DNA of 64,000 bases from Anaerolineales bacterium (GTDB lineage Bacteria > Chloroflexota > Anaerolineae > Anaerolineales > UBA4823), in contig JAFGJM010000023.1 in NCBI GenBank assembly GCA_016929095.1, forward strand, positions 1-64,000, in the 5' to 3' direction. This document shows, in pieces, positions 9,418 to 19,006 of the stretch (position 1 is its first letter; every line of letters begins with the position of its first letter). The position numbers and the translations under genes were made by a program. Below the pieces are notes generated by a model. That model was given only the letters and a program-made list of their open reading frames with translations. It was not told the origin of the DNA and searched no databases.

Positions 9418-9660
9418 AATACAGGAGTAGTAAGTTATCTACCAGCGAGCCGGGAGAGCGAGGTGTGAGCCCGGCAGGGTGATCGTAGAGTGCCATAAAA
9501 ACTGAACTCGCCTGTAGCCATGGATGGAAGAAACCTCCGGGTGAAATATAAAACCACGATCGGGAAAGCCCGTTACAGCGAACCAGAGCGGCTCATTATT
9601 GAGCAAGCAGGGTGGTACCGCGGAGTGAACCTTCGTCCCTGATGGGCGAAGGTTTTTTTA
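9418..9660 (+). promoter_or_regulatory. T-box leader, Leu type (specifier CTC at 9507-9509)
   Basis: T-box AGGGTGGTACCGCGG (9609-9623); terminator AACCTTCGTCCC..GGGCGAAGGTTTTTTT; stem I base TACAGG/CCTGTA (9420-9425/9511-9516), AGTA motif, AGTT/AACT helix, specifier loop GAA-CTC-G. Confidence 0.9.
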
Positions 9661-10305
9661 TTAATAGCATTCCACAGGTGTCATGATTTCAACAAACGCC
9701 TCGACCACATCCGGATCAAAATGGTGCCCCTCCATCAGGATAAGTTCTTGAATGGCTTCATTGTGAGAGCGCGCTTTACAGTAATATCGATCGCTGGTCA
9801 TGGCTTCATAGGCATCTACTACGGCAACGATACGTGCGCCAAAGGGTATTTCCTCACCCCGCAGACCTTCTGGGTAACCGCTGCCATCATATTTCTCTTG
9901 ATGATAGTTTATGTATGGCGCAATATGTTCGATTGATTTTAGCATTTTAACAATATTTGCTCCGATGGTTGGATGCAGGCGCATCAGAGTCCATTCGTCT
10001 TTCGATAATGGACCTTCTTTTGAGAGCACGTCCCCTGGAATGCTGATTTTTCCGATATCATGGAGCAAAGATGCCCAATAAACAGCGTTGACTTCTTTCT
10101 CGTCTAAAAAGAGACGGCGCGCTAATGATTTAACCCACTCTGCAACTTGGGCGCTATGTCTTCCAGAACAAGACACTTGCGTATCGATATATCTGGAGAG
10201 GCTTATTAATAATTTTACCCACACTTCCTCAGGATAGGTGTTCATGGAAACTCCGGCGTGAAAATTTTTTTTATCCAAATTCATTTGTTGCATACACCAT
10301 GCCAT
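9661..10305 (-). CDS. HD-GYP domain phosphohydrolase (alternative start 10245)
   Basis: LLHDIGKISIP, YHQEKYDGSGYPEGLRGEEIP, ARIVAVVDAYEAMTSDRYY; M21 at 10245 has GGAG upstream. Confidence 0.88.
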   Translation of the reverse strand: MAWCMQQMNLDKKNFHAGVSMNTYPEEVWVKLLISLSRYIDTQVSCSGRHSAQVAEWVKSLARRLFLDEKEVNAVYWASLLHDIGKISIPGDVLSKEGPLSKDEWTLMRLHPTIGANIVKMLKSIEHIAPYINYHQEKYDGSGYPEGLRGEEIPFGARIVAVVDAYEAMTSDRYYCKARSHNEAIQELILMEGHHFDPDVVEAFVEIMTPVECY

Positions 10306-10322
10306 AATCTAGGAGTTAAGCA

Positions 10323-13094
10323 ATGATTGATCAAAAATTATACAAACCTGACGTGATCGAACCAAAATGGCAGGAACGCTGGGAAAAGGATGGTATCTAC
10401 CAATCGGATATTGATCACGAGCGACCGAAATACTACGCATTAACGATGCTCCCGTACCCTTCTGGTGATCTCCATATGGGGCATTGGTGGGCAATGGCGC
10501 CGTCAGATGCGCGTGCACGTTATATGCGTATGCGGGGATTCAATGTATTATTCCCGATCGGATTCGATGCGTTTGGATTGCCGGCTGAGAATGCCGCCAT
10601 ATCACGAAACATCCACCCCCAAAAATGGACATACGCAAACATCGAAAAGATGCGTAAACAACTGCGCAGCATGGGATCGATGTTCGATTGGCGTCGGGAA
10701 GCGGTTTCTTCTGATCCGGAATATTATCGGTGGTCGGAGTGGTTTTTCACGCAATTACATAAACATGGTTTGGCTTATCGCAAAAAATCGCCGGTTGATT
10801 GGTGCCCTAACTGCAACACAACCTTAGCCCGCGAGCAGGTGTGGGGAGAAGACCGGCATTGCGAACGCTGCAATACACCGGTGATCAAAAAAGAATTGAA
10901 ACAATGGTTTTTCAAAACAACCAGTTATGCCGAAGAGTTGCTGGATTTTTCCCATCTGGATTGGCCTGATAGAGTGCGTTTGCTGCAAACGAACTGGATT
11001 GGTCGTTCGGAAGGCGCCAGCGTGATCTTCCGTACGGAACAAGGTGATCCCTTAGAAGTTTTCACCACCCGGCCGGATACGCTGTGGGGGGCGACATTTA
11101 TGGTTCTGGCACCGGAACATCCTTTAGTAAAACCATTGACATCTATCGAACAAGAATCTAAGGTTAGCGATTATATTGCGCAAACATTACGACAATCCGA
11201 GATACAACGTGAAGCGGCGGATAAAGATAAGACCGGTGTATTTACCGGCGGCTATGCCATTAATCCGGTAAATGGAAAGCGGATCCCGGTTTGGATTGCC
11301 GATTATGTACTAATGACTTATGGCACAGGGGCAATAATGGCTGTCCCTGCACACGACCAACGAGACTTTGATTTTGCTATAAAATTCGGATTACCCATTC
11401 TGCCTGTGATCGATCGTATAGATGGTTTAACCAAATCTTTCGTAACGAGAAAGGCAGTGAAAACAGGTTTTGCTGAGGCTGTGTCAAAATCAGGGATTAC
11501 CTGTAATGAAACATCCGAAGGCTGGGAGTTTACTTTCACCGCGGAGAAAGCGGAGGAATATATTTTTACAGCAAAAGAGTATGTGACCGATAAAGGATGG
11601 GTTGAAGTCATAGGTGGGAAATGGGCATTTGTGTTTGAGAAGGAAATCATTGATTGGGATTCGGTAGAGAGCGGACAGAGAATATTGGGGTTATGCCAAA
11701 AACTATGTCCTGAAACGAAAAATTATAAAATATTAATGGAGATGTTGTGGCAATGTCCCTTTTATAGGGATGCTTTATACCATGATGCTTACGGCACCAT
11801 GATCAATTCTGAGAGTTTTAGCGGCACCCCCGGCGACCAGGCAAAAGAGAAGGTCATTGACTTTCTACAGCAGAGGGGGAATGGTGAAGGGATGGTTAAT
11901 TACCGGTTACGCGATTGGTTGATCTCGCGCCAGCGCTATTGGGGCGCACCGATCCCTATTATATATTGTCCGGAACATGGCGCGGTGGATGTGCCGGAAG
12001 ACCAGTTGCCGGTGCTATTACCTGAGGATGTCGAATGGCGACCCACCGGGGAAAGCCCGCTTAAACTCCATCCCAGCTGGCGTTACACTACCTGCCCTAT
12101 CTGCGGAAAACCCGCAGAGCGTGAAACCGACACCATGGATACTTTTATGTGCTCATCATGGTACCATTTGCGCTATTTAAGCCCTCATTATGACATAGGG
12201 CCATTCGATCCGGAAGAATATGATTATTGGATGCCTGTGGATACTTATACCGGCGGGATTGAACACGCCACAATGCACCTTATCTATACCCGATTTTTCC
12301 ATAAAGCCTGCCGTGATATGGGCATCACTAAGGGGCCAGAACCCATGATCCAATTACGCAACCAGGGGATTATCCTGGGTGAGGATTCGGAGAAAATGTC
12401 AAAAAGCAGGGGGAATGTGGTTGCCCCAGATGAATTAGTTGCCCGCTATGGCGCCGATACAGTGAGGGCATTTTTAATGTTTTTTGCACGTTGGGATATG
12501 GGAGCTCCTTGGAGCAGCGGTGGTATCGAAGGCGCTTCACGCTGGATCCGACGGGTATGGACGCTATTCCAGGATATGCCAAAGCAAGGAAATCCGACCG
12601 CAGAAACCTTGAAAAATTTACGCCGAAAAGTTCATCAGACGCTGAAACGTGTCACACACGATTATGAGAGCTTTGAATTCAATACGGTAATATCGAGCCT
12701 GATGGAATTGCTGAATGAAATGGTGAAAGCCGCGGATGCTGGGGCGACAGGGTCTGCTGAATGGAAAGAAGCCCAGGAATTATTTTTACTCATGATGGCC
12801 CCCGCGACCCCCCATATTGCAGAAGAACTGTGGGGCGCAATTGGGAAACCATATTCAATTCATCAACAGCCATGGCCTGAAGTGGATGAAGAAGCGATTG
12901 TTGAAGATATGATCACCATTGTGATCCAGGTAAATGGAAAAGTCCGCGACCGAATCACGGCTCCGTTAACCATAAGTGATGAAGAAACCAGAATGCTAGC
13001 ATTAAACCGTGAAGGAATCCAAAAATATCTGGAGGGAAAAACGCCTCGAAAAGTGATCATTGTATCGGGTAAATTGGTGAATATTGTGGTCTAA
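10323..13094 (+). CDS. leuS: Leucyl-tRNA synthetase
   Basis: PYPSGDLHMGHW (HIGH), EKMSKSRGNVV (KMSKS), TTRPDTLWGATFMVLAPEHPL editing domain; AGGAG before ATG. Confidence 0.97.
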   Translation: MIDQKLYKPDVIEPKWQERWEKDGIYQSDIDHERPKYYALTMLPYPSGDLHMGHWWAMAPSDARARYMRMRGFNVLFPIGFDAFGLPAENAAISRNIHPQKWTYANIEKMRKQLRSMGSMFDWRREAVSSDPEYYRWSEWFFTQLHKHGLAYRKKSPVDWCPNCNTTLAREQVWGEDRHCERCNTPVIKKELKQWFFKTTSYAEELLDFSHLDWPDRVRLLQTNWIGRSEGASVIFRTEQGDPLEVFTTRPDTLWGATFMVLAPEHPLVKPLTSIEQESKVSDYIAQTLRQSEIQREAADKDKTGVFTGGYAINPVNGKRIPVWIADYVLMTYGTGAIMAVPAHDQRDFDFAIKFGLPILPVIDRIDGLTKSFVTRKAVKTGFAEAVSKSGITCNETSEGWEFTFTAEKAEEYIFTAKEYVTDKGWVEVIGGKWAFVFEKEIIDWDSVESGQRILGLCQKLCPETKNYKILMEMLWQCPFYRDALYHDAYGTMINSESFSGTPGDQAKEKVIDFLQQRGNGEGMVNYRLRDWLISRQRYWGAPIPIIYCPEHGAVDVPEDQLPVLLPEDVEWRPTGESPLKLHPSWRYTTCPICGKPAERETDTMDTFMCSSWYHLRYLSPHYDIGPFDPEEYDYWMPVDTYTGGIEHATMHLIYTRFFHKACRDMGITKGPEPMIQLRNQGIILGEDSEKMSKSRGNVVAPDELVARYGADTVRAFLMFFARWDMGAPWSSGGIEGASRWIRRVWTLFQDMPKQGNPTAETLKNLRRKVHQTLKRVTHDYESFEFNTVISSLMELLNEMVKAADAGATGSAEWKEAQELFLLMMAPATPHIAEELWGAIGKPYSIHQQPWPEVDEEAIVEDMITIVIQVNGKVRDRITAPLTISDEETRMLALNREGIQKYLEGKTPRKVIIVSGKLVNIVV

Positions 13095-13102
13095 ACATGT
13101 TT

Positions 13103-13153
13103 GATAATAAAAAGTGTAGGTGTAACAATGGTTTACCTACACTTTTTATTATT
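13103..13153 (+). terminator. Terminator after leuS
   Basis: Inverted repeat TAATAAAAAGTGTAGGT / ACCTACACTTTTTATTA. Confidence 0.8.
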
Positions 13154-13270
13154 AATAAAGATCTCCTTATAGTTTTAATTAAAATTATATATTTACTGCT
13201 TTGTTTGTTATCATTGGAAATATTAGAAAATATTTACCCAAATATTTTATTAAGACGATAGGATACATCC

Positions 13271-13957
13271 ATGCGATTCGAAGAATTGAATTGGTTCGAT
13301 ATAGAAAATTACCTCAAAAAGGAAGATCGATTGATATTCGTGATGGGGGCATGTGAGCAACATGGCTATTTAAGCGTAACTGCCGATGTAAAAATACCCC
13401 AGGCGTTAGCCGATGCCGCCAGCCAAAAGACGGGAGTGTTAGTAGCGCCTTCGGTTAATTTTGGTTGCTCGCCATATTTTTTGGATTATCCCGGCACATT
13501 GAGTTTGAGAGCGACCACCTTTTTGGATTTAACCGAAGATTTATTACGTTCCGTTTACCGGCAGGGGTTTCGCCGGTTTGTGTTTCTAAATGGGCATGGT
13601 GGAAATAACCTGGCCATGACACGGTTGTATGAATTACAGAATGAATTGCCCGGAATGCAAATTAAGTGGTATTCCTGGTGGATATCAAATTCGGCGCAAA
13701 TGGTCGCACAAAAATATGAAATAAGGCCAAGCCATGCGAATTGGTTAGAGGCTTTCGCCTTCACGCGAGTATGTGATTTACCAAAAGAAGAAAAAACACC
13801 CCCGATTGTGCCAGGATTATGCGGTGCAAAACAAACCAAAGCACTTTATGGCGATGGATCTTTCGGCGGTCTCTATCAAGTGGATGAACAGATTATGCAA
13901 GAGTTATTTGAGGTTTGCCTGAAAGATATAATACAATTACTTGAATTCGACGATTAG
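13271..13957 (+). CDS. Creatininase-family amidohydrolase
   Basis: GACEQHGYLSVTADV, GFRRFVFLNGHGGNNLAM. Confidence 0.85.
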   Translation: MRFEELNWFDIENYLKKEDRLIFVMGACEQHGYLSVTADVKIPQALADAASQKTGVLVAPSVNFGCSPYFLDYPGTLSLRATTFLDLTEDLLRSVYRQGFRRFVFLNGHGGNNLAMTRLYELQNELPGMQIKWYSWWISNSAQMVAQKYEIRPSHANWLEAFAFTRVCDLPKEEKTPPIVPGLCGAKQTKALYGDGSFGGLYQVDEQIMQELFEVCLKDIIQLLEFDD

Positions 13958-13967
13958 GAGAGATTAT

Positions 13968-14354
13968 ATGAGTAAGAAAAGGATCATTACATCCGATAAA
14001 GCACCTAAAGCTCTCGGTCCATATTCTGTAGCTAATGTTATGGGAAACCTGGTCTTTACGGCGGGGCAACTGGGTTTAGATCCAAATACGAATGAATTGA
14101 CTCCGGGAGGAATAGAATCAGAAACCCGCCAGGCTTTAACCAATGTCAAAAATGTATTGGAAGCGGCAGGATCATCATTAGAAAACGTTTTAAAAACGAC
14201 TGTGTTTTTGAAGGACATGGGCGAATTCAGCCGTATGAACGCCGTGTATGCAGAATTTTTTAAAGAGAATTTCCCGGCGCGTTCCGCGGTTCAGGTCGCT
14301 GCCCTCCCAAAGGGCGGCGCAGTAGAAATCGAAACCATCGCGTTCATCGCATAA
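13968..14354 (+). CDS. RidA-family deaminase
   Basis: KAPKALGPYSVANVMGNLVFTAGQLGLDP ... FFKENFPARSAVQVAALPKGGAVEIETIA; start taken at MSKKRII. Confidence 0.93.
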   Translation: MSKKRIITSDKAPKALGPYSVANVMGNLVFTAGQLGLDPNTNELTPGGIESETRQALTNVKNVLEAAGSSLENVLKTTVFLKDMGEFSRMNAVYAEFFKENFPARSAVQVAALPKGGAVEIETIAFIA

Positions 14355-14408
14355 TCATCAGAATACAGGCGTATTTGCCTGGGGTATAATCCCTTCATAA
14401 ACGAGAAC

Positions 14409-15398
14409 ATGCCAAAAGTATCGGTTGTTATACCCATTTATAATGAAGAGGCAACCATCCGGTTGTTGTTAGATGCCATCTACAATCAAACCTACCCGCG
14501 CAAGGATATTCAAGTGGTGCTGTCCGATGGTATGTCTACCGATTCTACTCGTGAGGTTATCAACCGGTTTGCTTCCGAAAAAAGTGATATGGATATTATC
14601 ATTGTAGATAATCCTAAGCGGAATATACCTTCAGCTTTAAACCGCGCCATCGAGAACGCAGAGGGAGACTTGATCGTCCGCCTGGATGCGCATTCTGTAC
14701 CTTACCCGAATTATATTGAGTTATGTGTGAATGACATAGAATCCGGGCGCGGTGACAATGTGGGAGGCAGGTGGGAGATAAATCCAGGCGCAGATACCTG
14801 GCAAGCGAAATCTATTGCTTTGGCTGCTGCTCATCGCCTGGGAGTGGGGGATGCGCGCTACAGGGTGGGAGGCGAGGCGAAAATCGTTGAAACGGTACCT
14901 TTTGGCGCTTTTCGTAAAACATTGATCGACAAAGTCGGCTGGTATAACGAGCAATTACTGACCAATGAAGATTATGAGTATAACGTCCGAATCGCCAAAG
15001 CGGGTGGCAAGGTCTGGTTTAATCCGGCTATTTGTTCGAAATACTTTGCACGCGCTACTTTTAAAGATCTGGCGCGCCAATATTGGCGATACGGTTACTG
15101 GAAAGGTAAAATGGTGCAGCGTTATCCTGATACACTACGCTGGCGCCAAATCTTGCCGCCAGTATTTGTTTCCAGTCTCGTGTGTTTCTTTATCTTGGGT
15201 TGGTTTTTCCCTCTGGCGAGATTGGCATTTACCGCCGAAGCTGGATTGTATCTGATGATTTTATTATTAGCAGGATTTCAGAAAGCCTTCTCAATGAAGA
15301 ATTGGAAATTAATCATCGGCATTCCTACGGCAATATCCACCATGCATTTATCCTGGGGAACATCCTTCTTATGGAGCTTGCTAAATAAAAATGGTTGA
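14409..15398 (+). CDS. Family 2 glycosyltransferase (ExoA/succinoglycan-like)
   Basis: VSVVIPIYNEEATIRLLLDAI, VLSDGMSTDSTREV, C-terminal TM segments. Confidence 0.9.
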   Translation: MPKVSVVIPIYNEEATIRLLLDAIYNQTYPRKDIQVVLSDGMSTDSTREVINRFASEKSDMDIIIVDNPKRNIPSALNRAIENAEGDLIVRLDAHSVPYPNYIELCVNDIESGRGDNVGGRWEINPGADTWQAKSIALAAAHRLGVGDARYRVGGEAKIVETVPFGAFRKTLIDKVGWYNEQLLTNEDYEYNVRIAKAGGKVWFNPAICSKYFARATFKDLARQYWRYGYWKGKMVQRYPDTLRWRQILPPVFVSSLVCFFILGWFFPLARLAFTAEAGLYLMILLLAGFQKAFSMKNWKLIIGIPTAISTMHLSWGTSFLWSLLNKNG

Positions 15399-16827
15399 CT
15401 CAAAACCAATTGTAAAAACCCGCTTCCTACGTTTTAATCTTCAAGAGCGACGGACAATCCTGATCATTGGCGATTTTCTTGTAGCATTGATATCGCTGAT
15501 CATTTCTTTGGTGATATGGGCAAGCAGTGAAAAGTTCATCGGTTTTTCGCTTGAATTTATACAACGACGTGTGCCCGCCTGGTTTTTGTTTTTCCCATTG
15601 GTCTGGTTAATATTATTGATCGAGCTTTATGATATTCGCCAAGCCACTGATTGGAAAGCTATTGTCAGAGGAATCGCCATGGCAGCCATTACCGGTTTTG
15701 GTATTTATCTATTGCTGTTTTTCTATTATGTAGACCCACCAAAATCGTTATTACCAAGACGGGGTGTAGCCAGCTTCTTGATCGTCGTTTCGTTACTGAC
15801 GTTGATTTGGCGTCTGATATACCTGCGAATATTTTCTAATCCCAAATTTATGCGCCGTTATCTGCTCGTGGGAGGAGGAAAATCGGGTCATTTATTGCTG
15901 AGTTCAATTGGAAGACTATCACCGCTGCCATTTAATATTATCGGTGTGATCGATGATGATCCTGAAAAAGCGAATACTGAAATCGAAGGGTATCGTGTCA
16001 TTGGAAACAGCGACAGCTTGATGGAAATTATTGAAGAGCAAGAAATCACGGATGTGATCGTGGCTATTACCGGTGAAATGATGGGGAAGATGTTCCAGGC
16101 TTTGCTGGTGGCGCACGAAGCTGGTGTTGAGGTGATCCGTATGCCGCGCGTTTATGAGGAATTACTCATGCGTGTCCCTATCCGTGTTCTTGAAGCGGAT
16201 TGGATTTTACGGTCATTTGTCGATGATATACGCGCCAAGGGATTTTATGAATTAGCCAAGCGCTTATTGGATATCATGGGAGGATTGATTGGATTATTAG
16301 CTATGCTGGTTATCCTGCCGTTTGTCGGATTAGCCATTGTTTTGGAAAGCGGACGACCGATATTTTATACGCAGATACGATCTGGAAAGCGGGATGCCCG
16401 TTATAACATTTATAAGTTCCGTACCATGCGGAAAGATGCAGAAGCAGATGGAAGACCTCAATGGGCTTCGGAGGACGATCAACGCGCCACCCGAGTTGGT
16501 AAATATCTGCGAAAATCACATTTAGATGAATTACCACAATCTATCAATGTGTTAAAGGGTGAAATGAGTCTGGTTGGACCACGCGCCGAAAGACCGGAAT
16601 TGGTCTCTTTATTTGAAAAGCATGTTCCTTTCTACCGGGCAAGGTTGTTGGTGAAGCCCGGTATGACCGGATGGGCACAGGTTAATTTCGGTTATGCCGC
16701 GACCATCGATGAAACGATTACAAAACTTGAGTATGATCTTTATTATATTAAGCATCGTAATATTTTCATTGATCTCATGATAATTCTACGCACTCCTGCC
16801 ACGGTTTTTGGATTTCGGGGAAGGTAA
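15391..16827 (+). CDS. Polyprenyl-phosphate sugar phosphotransferase (bacterial sugar transferase)
   Basis: N-terminal TM block, then IRSGKRDARYNIYKFRTMRKDAE, LRKSHLDELPQSINVLKGEMSLVGPRAERPE. Confidence 0.92.
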   Translation: MVDSKPIVKTRFLRFNLQERRTILIIGDFLVALISLIISLVIWASSEKFIGFSLEFIQRRVPAWFLFFPLVWLILLIELYDIRQATDWKAIVRGIAMAAITGFGIYLLLFFYYVDPPKSLLPRRGVASFLIVVSLLTLIWRLIYLRIFSNPKFMRRYLLVGGGKSGHLLLSSIGRLSPLPFNIIGVIDDDPEKANTEIEGYRVIGNSDSLMEIIEEQEITDVIVAITGEMMGKMFQALLVAHEAGVEVIRMPRVYEELLMRVPIRVLEADWILRSFVDDIRAKGFYELAKRLLDIMGGLIGLLAMLVILPFVGLAIVLESGRPIFYTQIRSGKRDARYNIYKFRTMRKDAEADGRPQWASEDDQRATRVGKYLRKSHLDELPQSINVLKGEMSLVGPRAERPELVSLFEKHVPFYRARLLVKPGMTGWAQVNFGYAATIDETITKLEYDLYYIKHRNIFIDLMIILRTPATVFGFRGR

Positions 16828-16839
16828 CCACGGGCTGTT

Positions 16840-17880
16840 ATGCCGCAATTGACCAAAGATGAATGGGCTGTTTTTCTTTCGAAACACCCACAAGCACATA
16901 TCCTTCAATCAGCATCCTGGGGAGAATTAAAATCCGATTTCGGGTGGCAGGTATATTGGCTGTATTACGGTGATGTGGCAGCCCAATTATTGATCCGCCG
17001 GTTTGCTTTAGGTTTCAATCTGGCGTATCTGGCAAAAGGTCCGGTGGGGGGCGACCGTTTGTTCAATAATTCTCCAAAAGGTGACATTCGAGAGGCAGAT
17101 GAGAATGTTGTTGGATTGATGAAAGAGATCGATATTCTTTGTCAGGCGCAACATTGTGCTTTCTTAAAAATCGAACCGGATATCTGGGAAGTTACGCCCG
17201 ATTCTCATGGAAGAGATATTCCAAAGGGTTTCCGATATAGCCATCATTCAATTCAGCCCCCCCGCACTATGGTTCTTGATATCCGCAGCAACGAAGAGCA
17301 ATTATTGGAAAAAATGAAACAAAAAACCCGGTATAACATCCGTCTTGCCAAGAAAAAAGGGGTGATGGTTAAATCATCATCGGATGTTTTATCCTTTAGT
17401 AAAATTTTGGATATCACGAGTCAACGGGATGGGTTTGGTGTTCACAGCCGTGAGTATTATTCAAAAGCATATTCCCTGTTTCATCCGAACGAAGAGGCTG
17501 AATTATTAATAGCTGAGCATGAAGGACAGATTCTGGCCGGTTTAATGATTTTCGCCAGAGGGAAACGTGCGTGGTATTTTTATGGTGGATCTTCGGAAAT
17601 TAAGCGGGACTTAATGCCTAACTACTTGTTACAATGGGAAGCTATACGCTGGGCTCGGGCACATGGGTGTTCGGAGTACGATCTCTGGGGCGTTCCCGAC
17701 TTCGATGAACAAACACTGGAAGATAATTTCCTTAATAGGTCAGACGGATTATGGGGAGTATATCGGTTTAAACGCGGTTTTTGTGGGAGAGTTTTACGTA
17801 ATATGGGGCCTTTTGACCGGGTATATAATGCTCCGGTTTATTGGTTATATAATGCATGGGTTAGGAGAGGGGGCAGGTGA
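16840..17880 (+). CDS. FemAB/FemX-like peptidoglycan bridge aminoacyltransferase (copy 1)
   Basis: KQKTRYNIRLAKKKGV, PNYLLQWEAIRWARAHGCSEYDLWGVPD. Confidence 0.88.
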   Translation: MPQLTKDEWAVFLSKHPQAHILQSASWGELKSDFGWQVYWLYYGDVAAQLLIRRFALGFNLAYLAKGPVGGDRLFNNSPKGDIREADENVVGLMKEIDILCQAQHCAFLKIEPDIWEVTPDSHGRDIPKGFRYSHHSIQPPRTMVLDIRSNEEQLLEKMKQKTRYNIRLAKKKGVMVKSSSDVLSFSKILDITSQRDGFGVHSREYYSKAYSLFHPNEEAELLIAEHEGQILAGLMIFARGKRAWYFYGGSSEIKRDLMPNYLLQWEAIRWARAHGCSEYDLWGVPDFDEQTLEDNFLNRSDGLWGVYRFKRGFCGRVLRNMGPFDRVYNAPVYWLYNAWVRRGGR

Positions 17881-19004
17881 AATCCTCGGTGTACCAGTTC
17901 GGCGATATAGAATCATGGGACGGAATACTTCGAGCGTTTCCCGACTCCCATGTTTTGCAAACTCGAGAATGGGCCCAGATAAAATCCCAGTTTGGTTGGC
18001 AGTCAATGTATAAAATATGGCGTGAAGAGGGGCAAGTTTTCGCGGCCGCCATGATATTGATGCGCACTGTGCAGCTCGGTTTTTTACCGATTAAGTGGCG
18101 GATTATGTATGTTCCAAAAGGGCCGTTGTTAATCAATTGGTCGAATACCATGCATAGGGATATGGTATTAAACGATTTGTATGCTCTGGCACAAGAAAAC
18201 GAGGCGATTTTCATAAAAATTGACCCCGACATTATCACCGGCTTTGGCTTGCCGGGGGATGTCGATTATAACGAGACTGATACTGGAAAATCTGTCGTCG
18301 AACACATGCATTCTCTGAAATGGCAGTTCTCTCAAGAACAAATTCAATTTCGTAATACAGTGATCATTGACCTGACACAAGATGAAATCACATTATTGAA
18401 AAACTTGAAACAAAAAACCCGTTACAATTTACGGCTGGCCAGTCGTAAAGGAGTCAACGTCAGGATGGGGGACGAACATGATTTCGAGACACTTTTTCAT
18501 ATATATGCAGAGACAGCGTCAAGAGATGGTTTTGTTATTCGGGAAAAGCAATATTACATGGCCATTTGGGATTTATTTTTAAAAACGGGTATGGGACAGC
18601 CATTCATCGCAGAATATGAAGGGGATGTAATCGCTGGGATGATATTGTTCCATTTTGGATGTAAATCCTGGTTTCTGTATGGAATGTCTTGCACAGAACA
18701 CAGGGATAAGATGCCTAATTATTTACTTCAATGGGAAGCCATACGCTATTCGAAGACACTAGGATGTAACGAGTATGATCTATGGGGGGCTCCAGATTCC
18801 AATTCGGAATTTGATCCGCTTCGCAATGTGTATCGGTTTAAACAGGGACTAGGTGGAAGAGTTGTTCGCCATATAGGCGCCTGGGATAGACCAATAAAAC
18901 CTTTCGCATATCATTTATACATGCAATTACTACCCAAATTATTAGCATTCAGACGGTATCAAAGCCGTAAGCAAATTGCACAAATAGCCCACTATGGAGA
19001 GTAG
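17877..19004 (+). CDS. FemAB/FemX-like peptidoglycan bridge aminoacyltransferase (copy 2)
   Basis: KQKTRYNLRLASRKGV, PNYLLQWEAIRYSKTLGCNEYDLWGAPD; 4-bp overlap with copy 1. Confidence 0.88.
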   Translation: MKSSVYQFGDIESWDGILRAFPDSHVLQTREWAQIKSQFGWQSMYKIWREEGQVFAAAMILMRTVQLGFLPIKWRIMYVPKGPLLINWSNTMHRDMVLNDLYALAQENEAIFIKIDPDIITGFGLPGDVDYNETDTGKSVVEHMHSLKWQFSQEQIQFRNTVIIDLTQDEITLLKNLKQKTRYNLRLASRKGVNVRMGDEHDFETLFHIYAETASRDGFVIREKQYYMAIWDLFLKTGMGQPFIAEYEGDVIAGMILFHFGCKSWFLYGMSCTEHRDKMPNYLLQWEAIRYSKTLGCNEYDLWGAPDSNSEFDPLRNVYRFKQGLGGRVVRHIGAWDRPIKPFAYHLYMQLLPKLLAFRRYQSRKQIAQIAHYGE

Positions 19005-19006
19005 TG

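Noticed and set aside
9507-9512. Alternative T-box specifier GCC (Ala), tempting because tRNA-Ala genes are adjacent
   Set aside because: The CC falls in the basal stem I helix (CCTGTA pairs TACAGG); the unpaired triplet followed by a purine is CTC (Leu), matching leuS downstream
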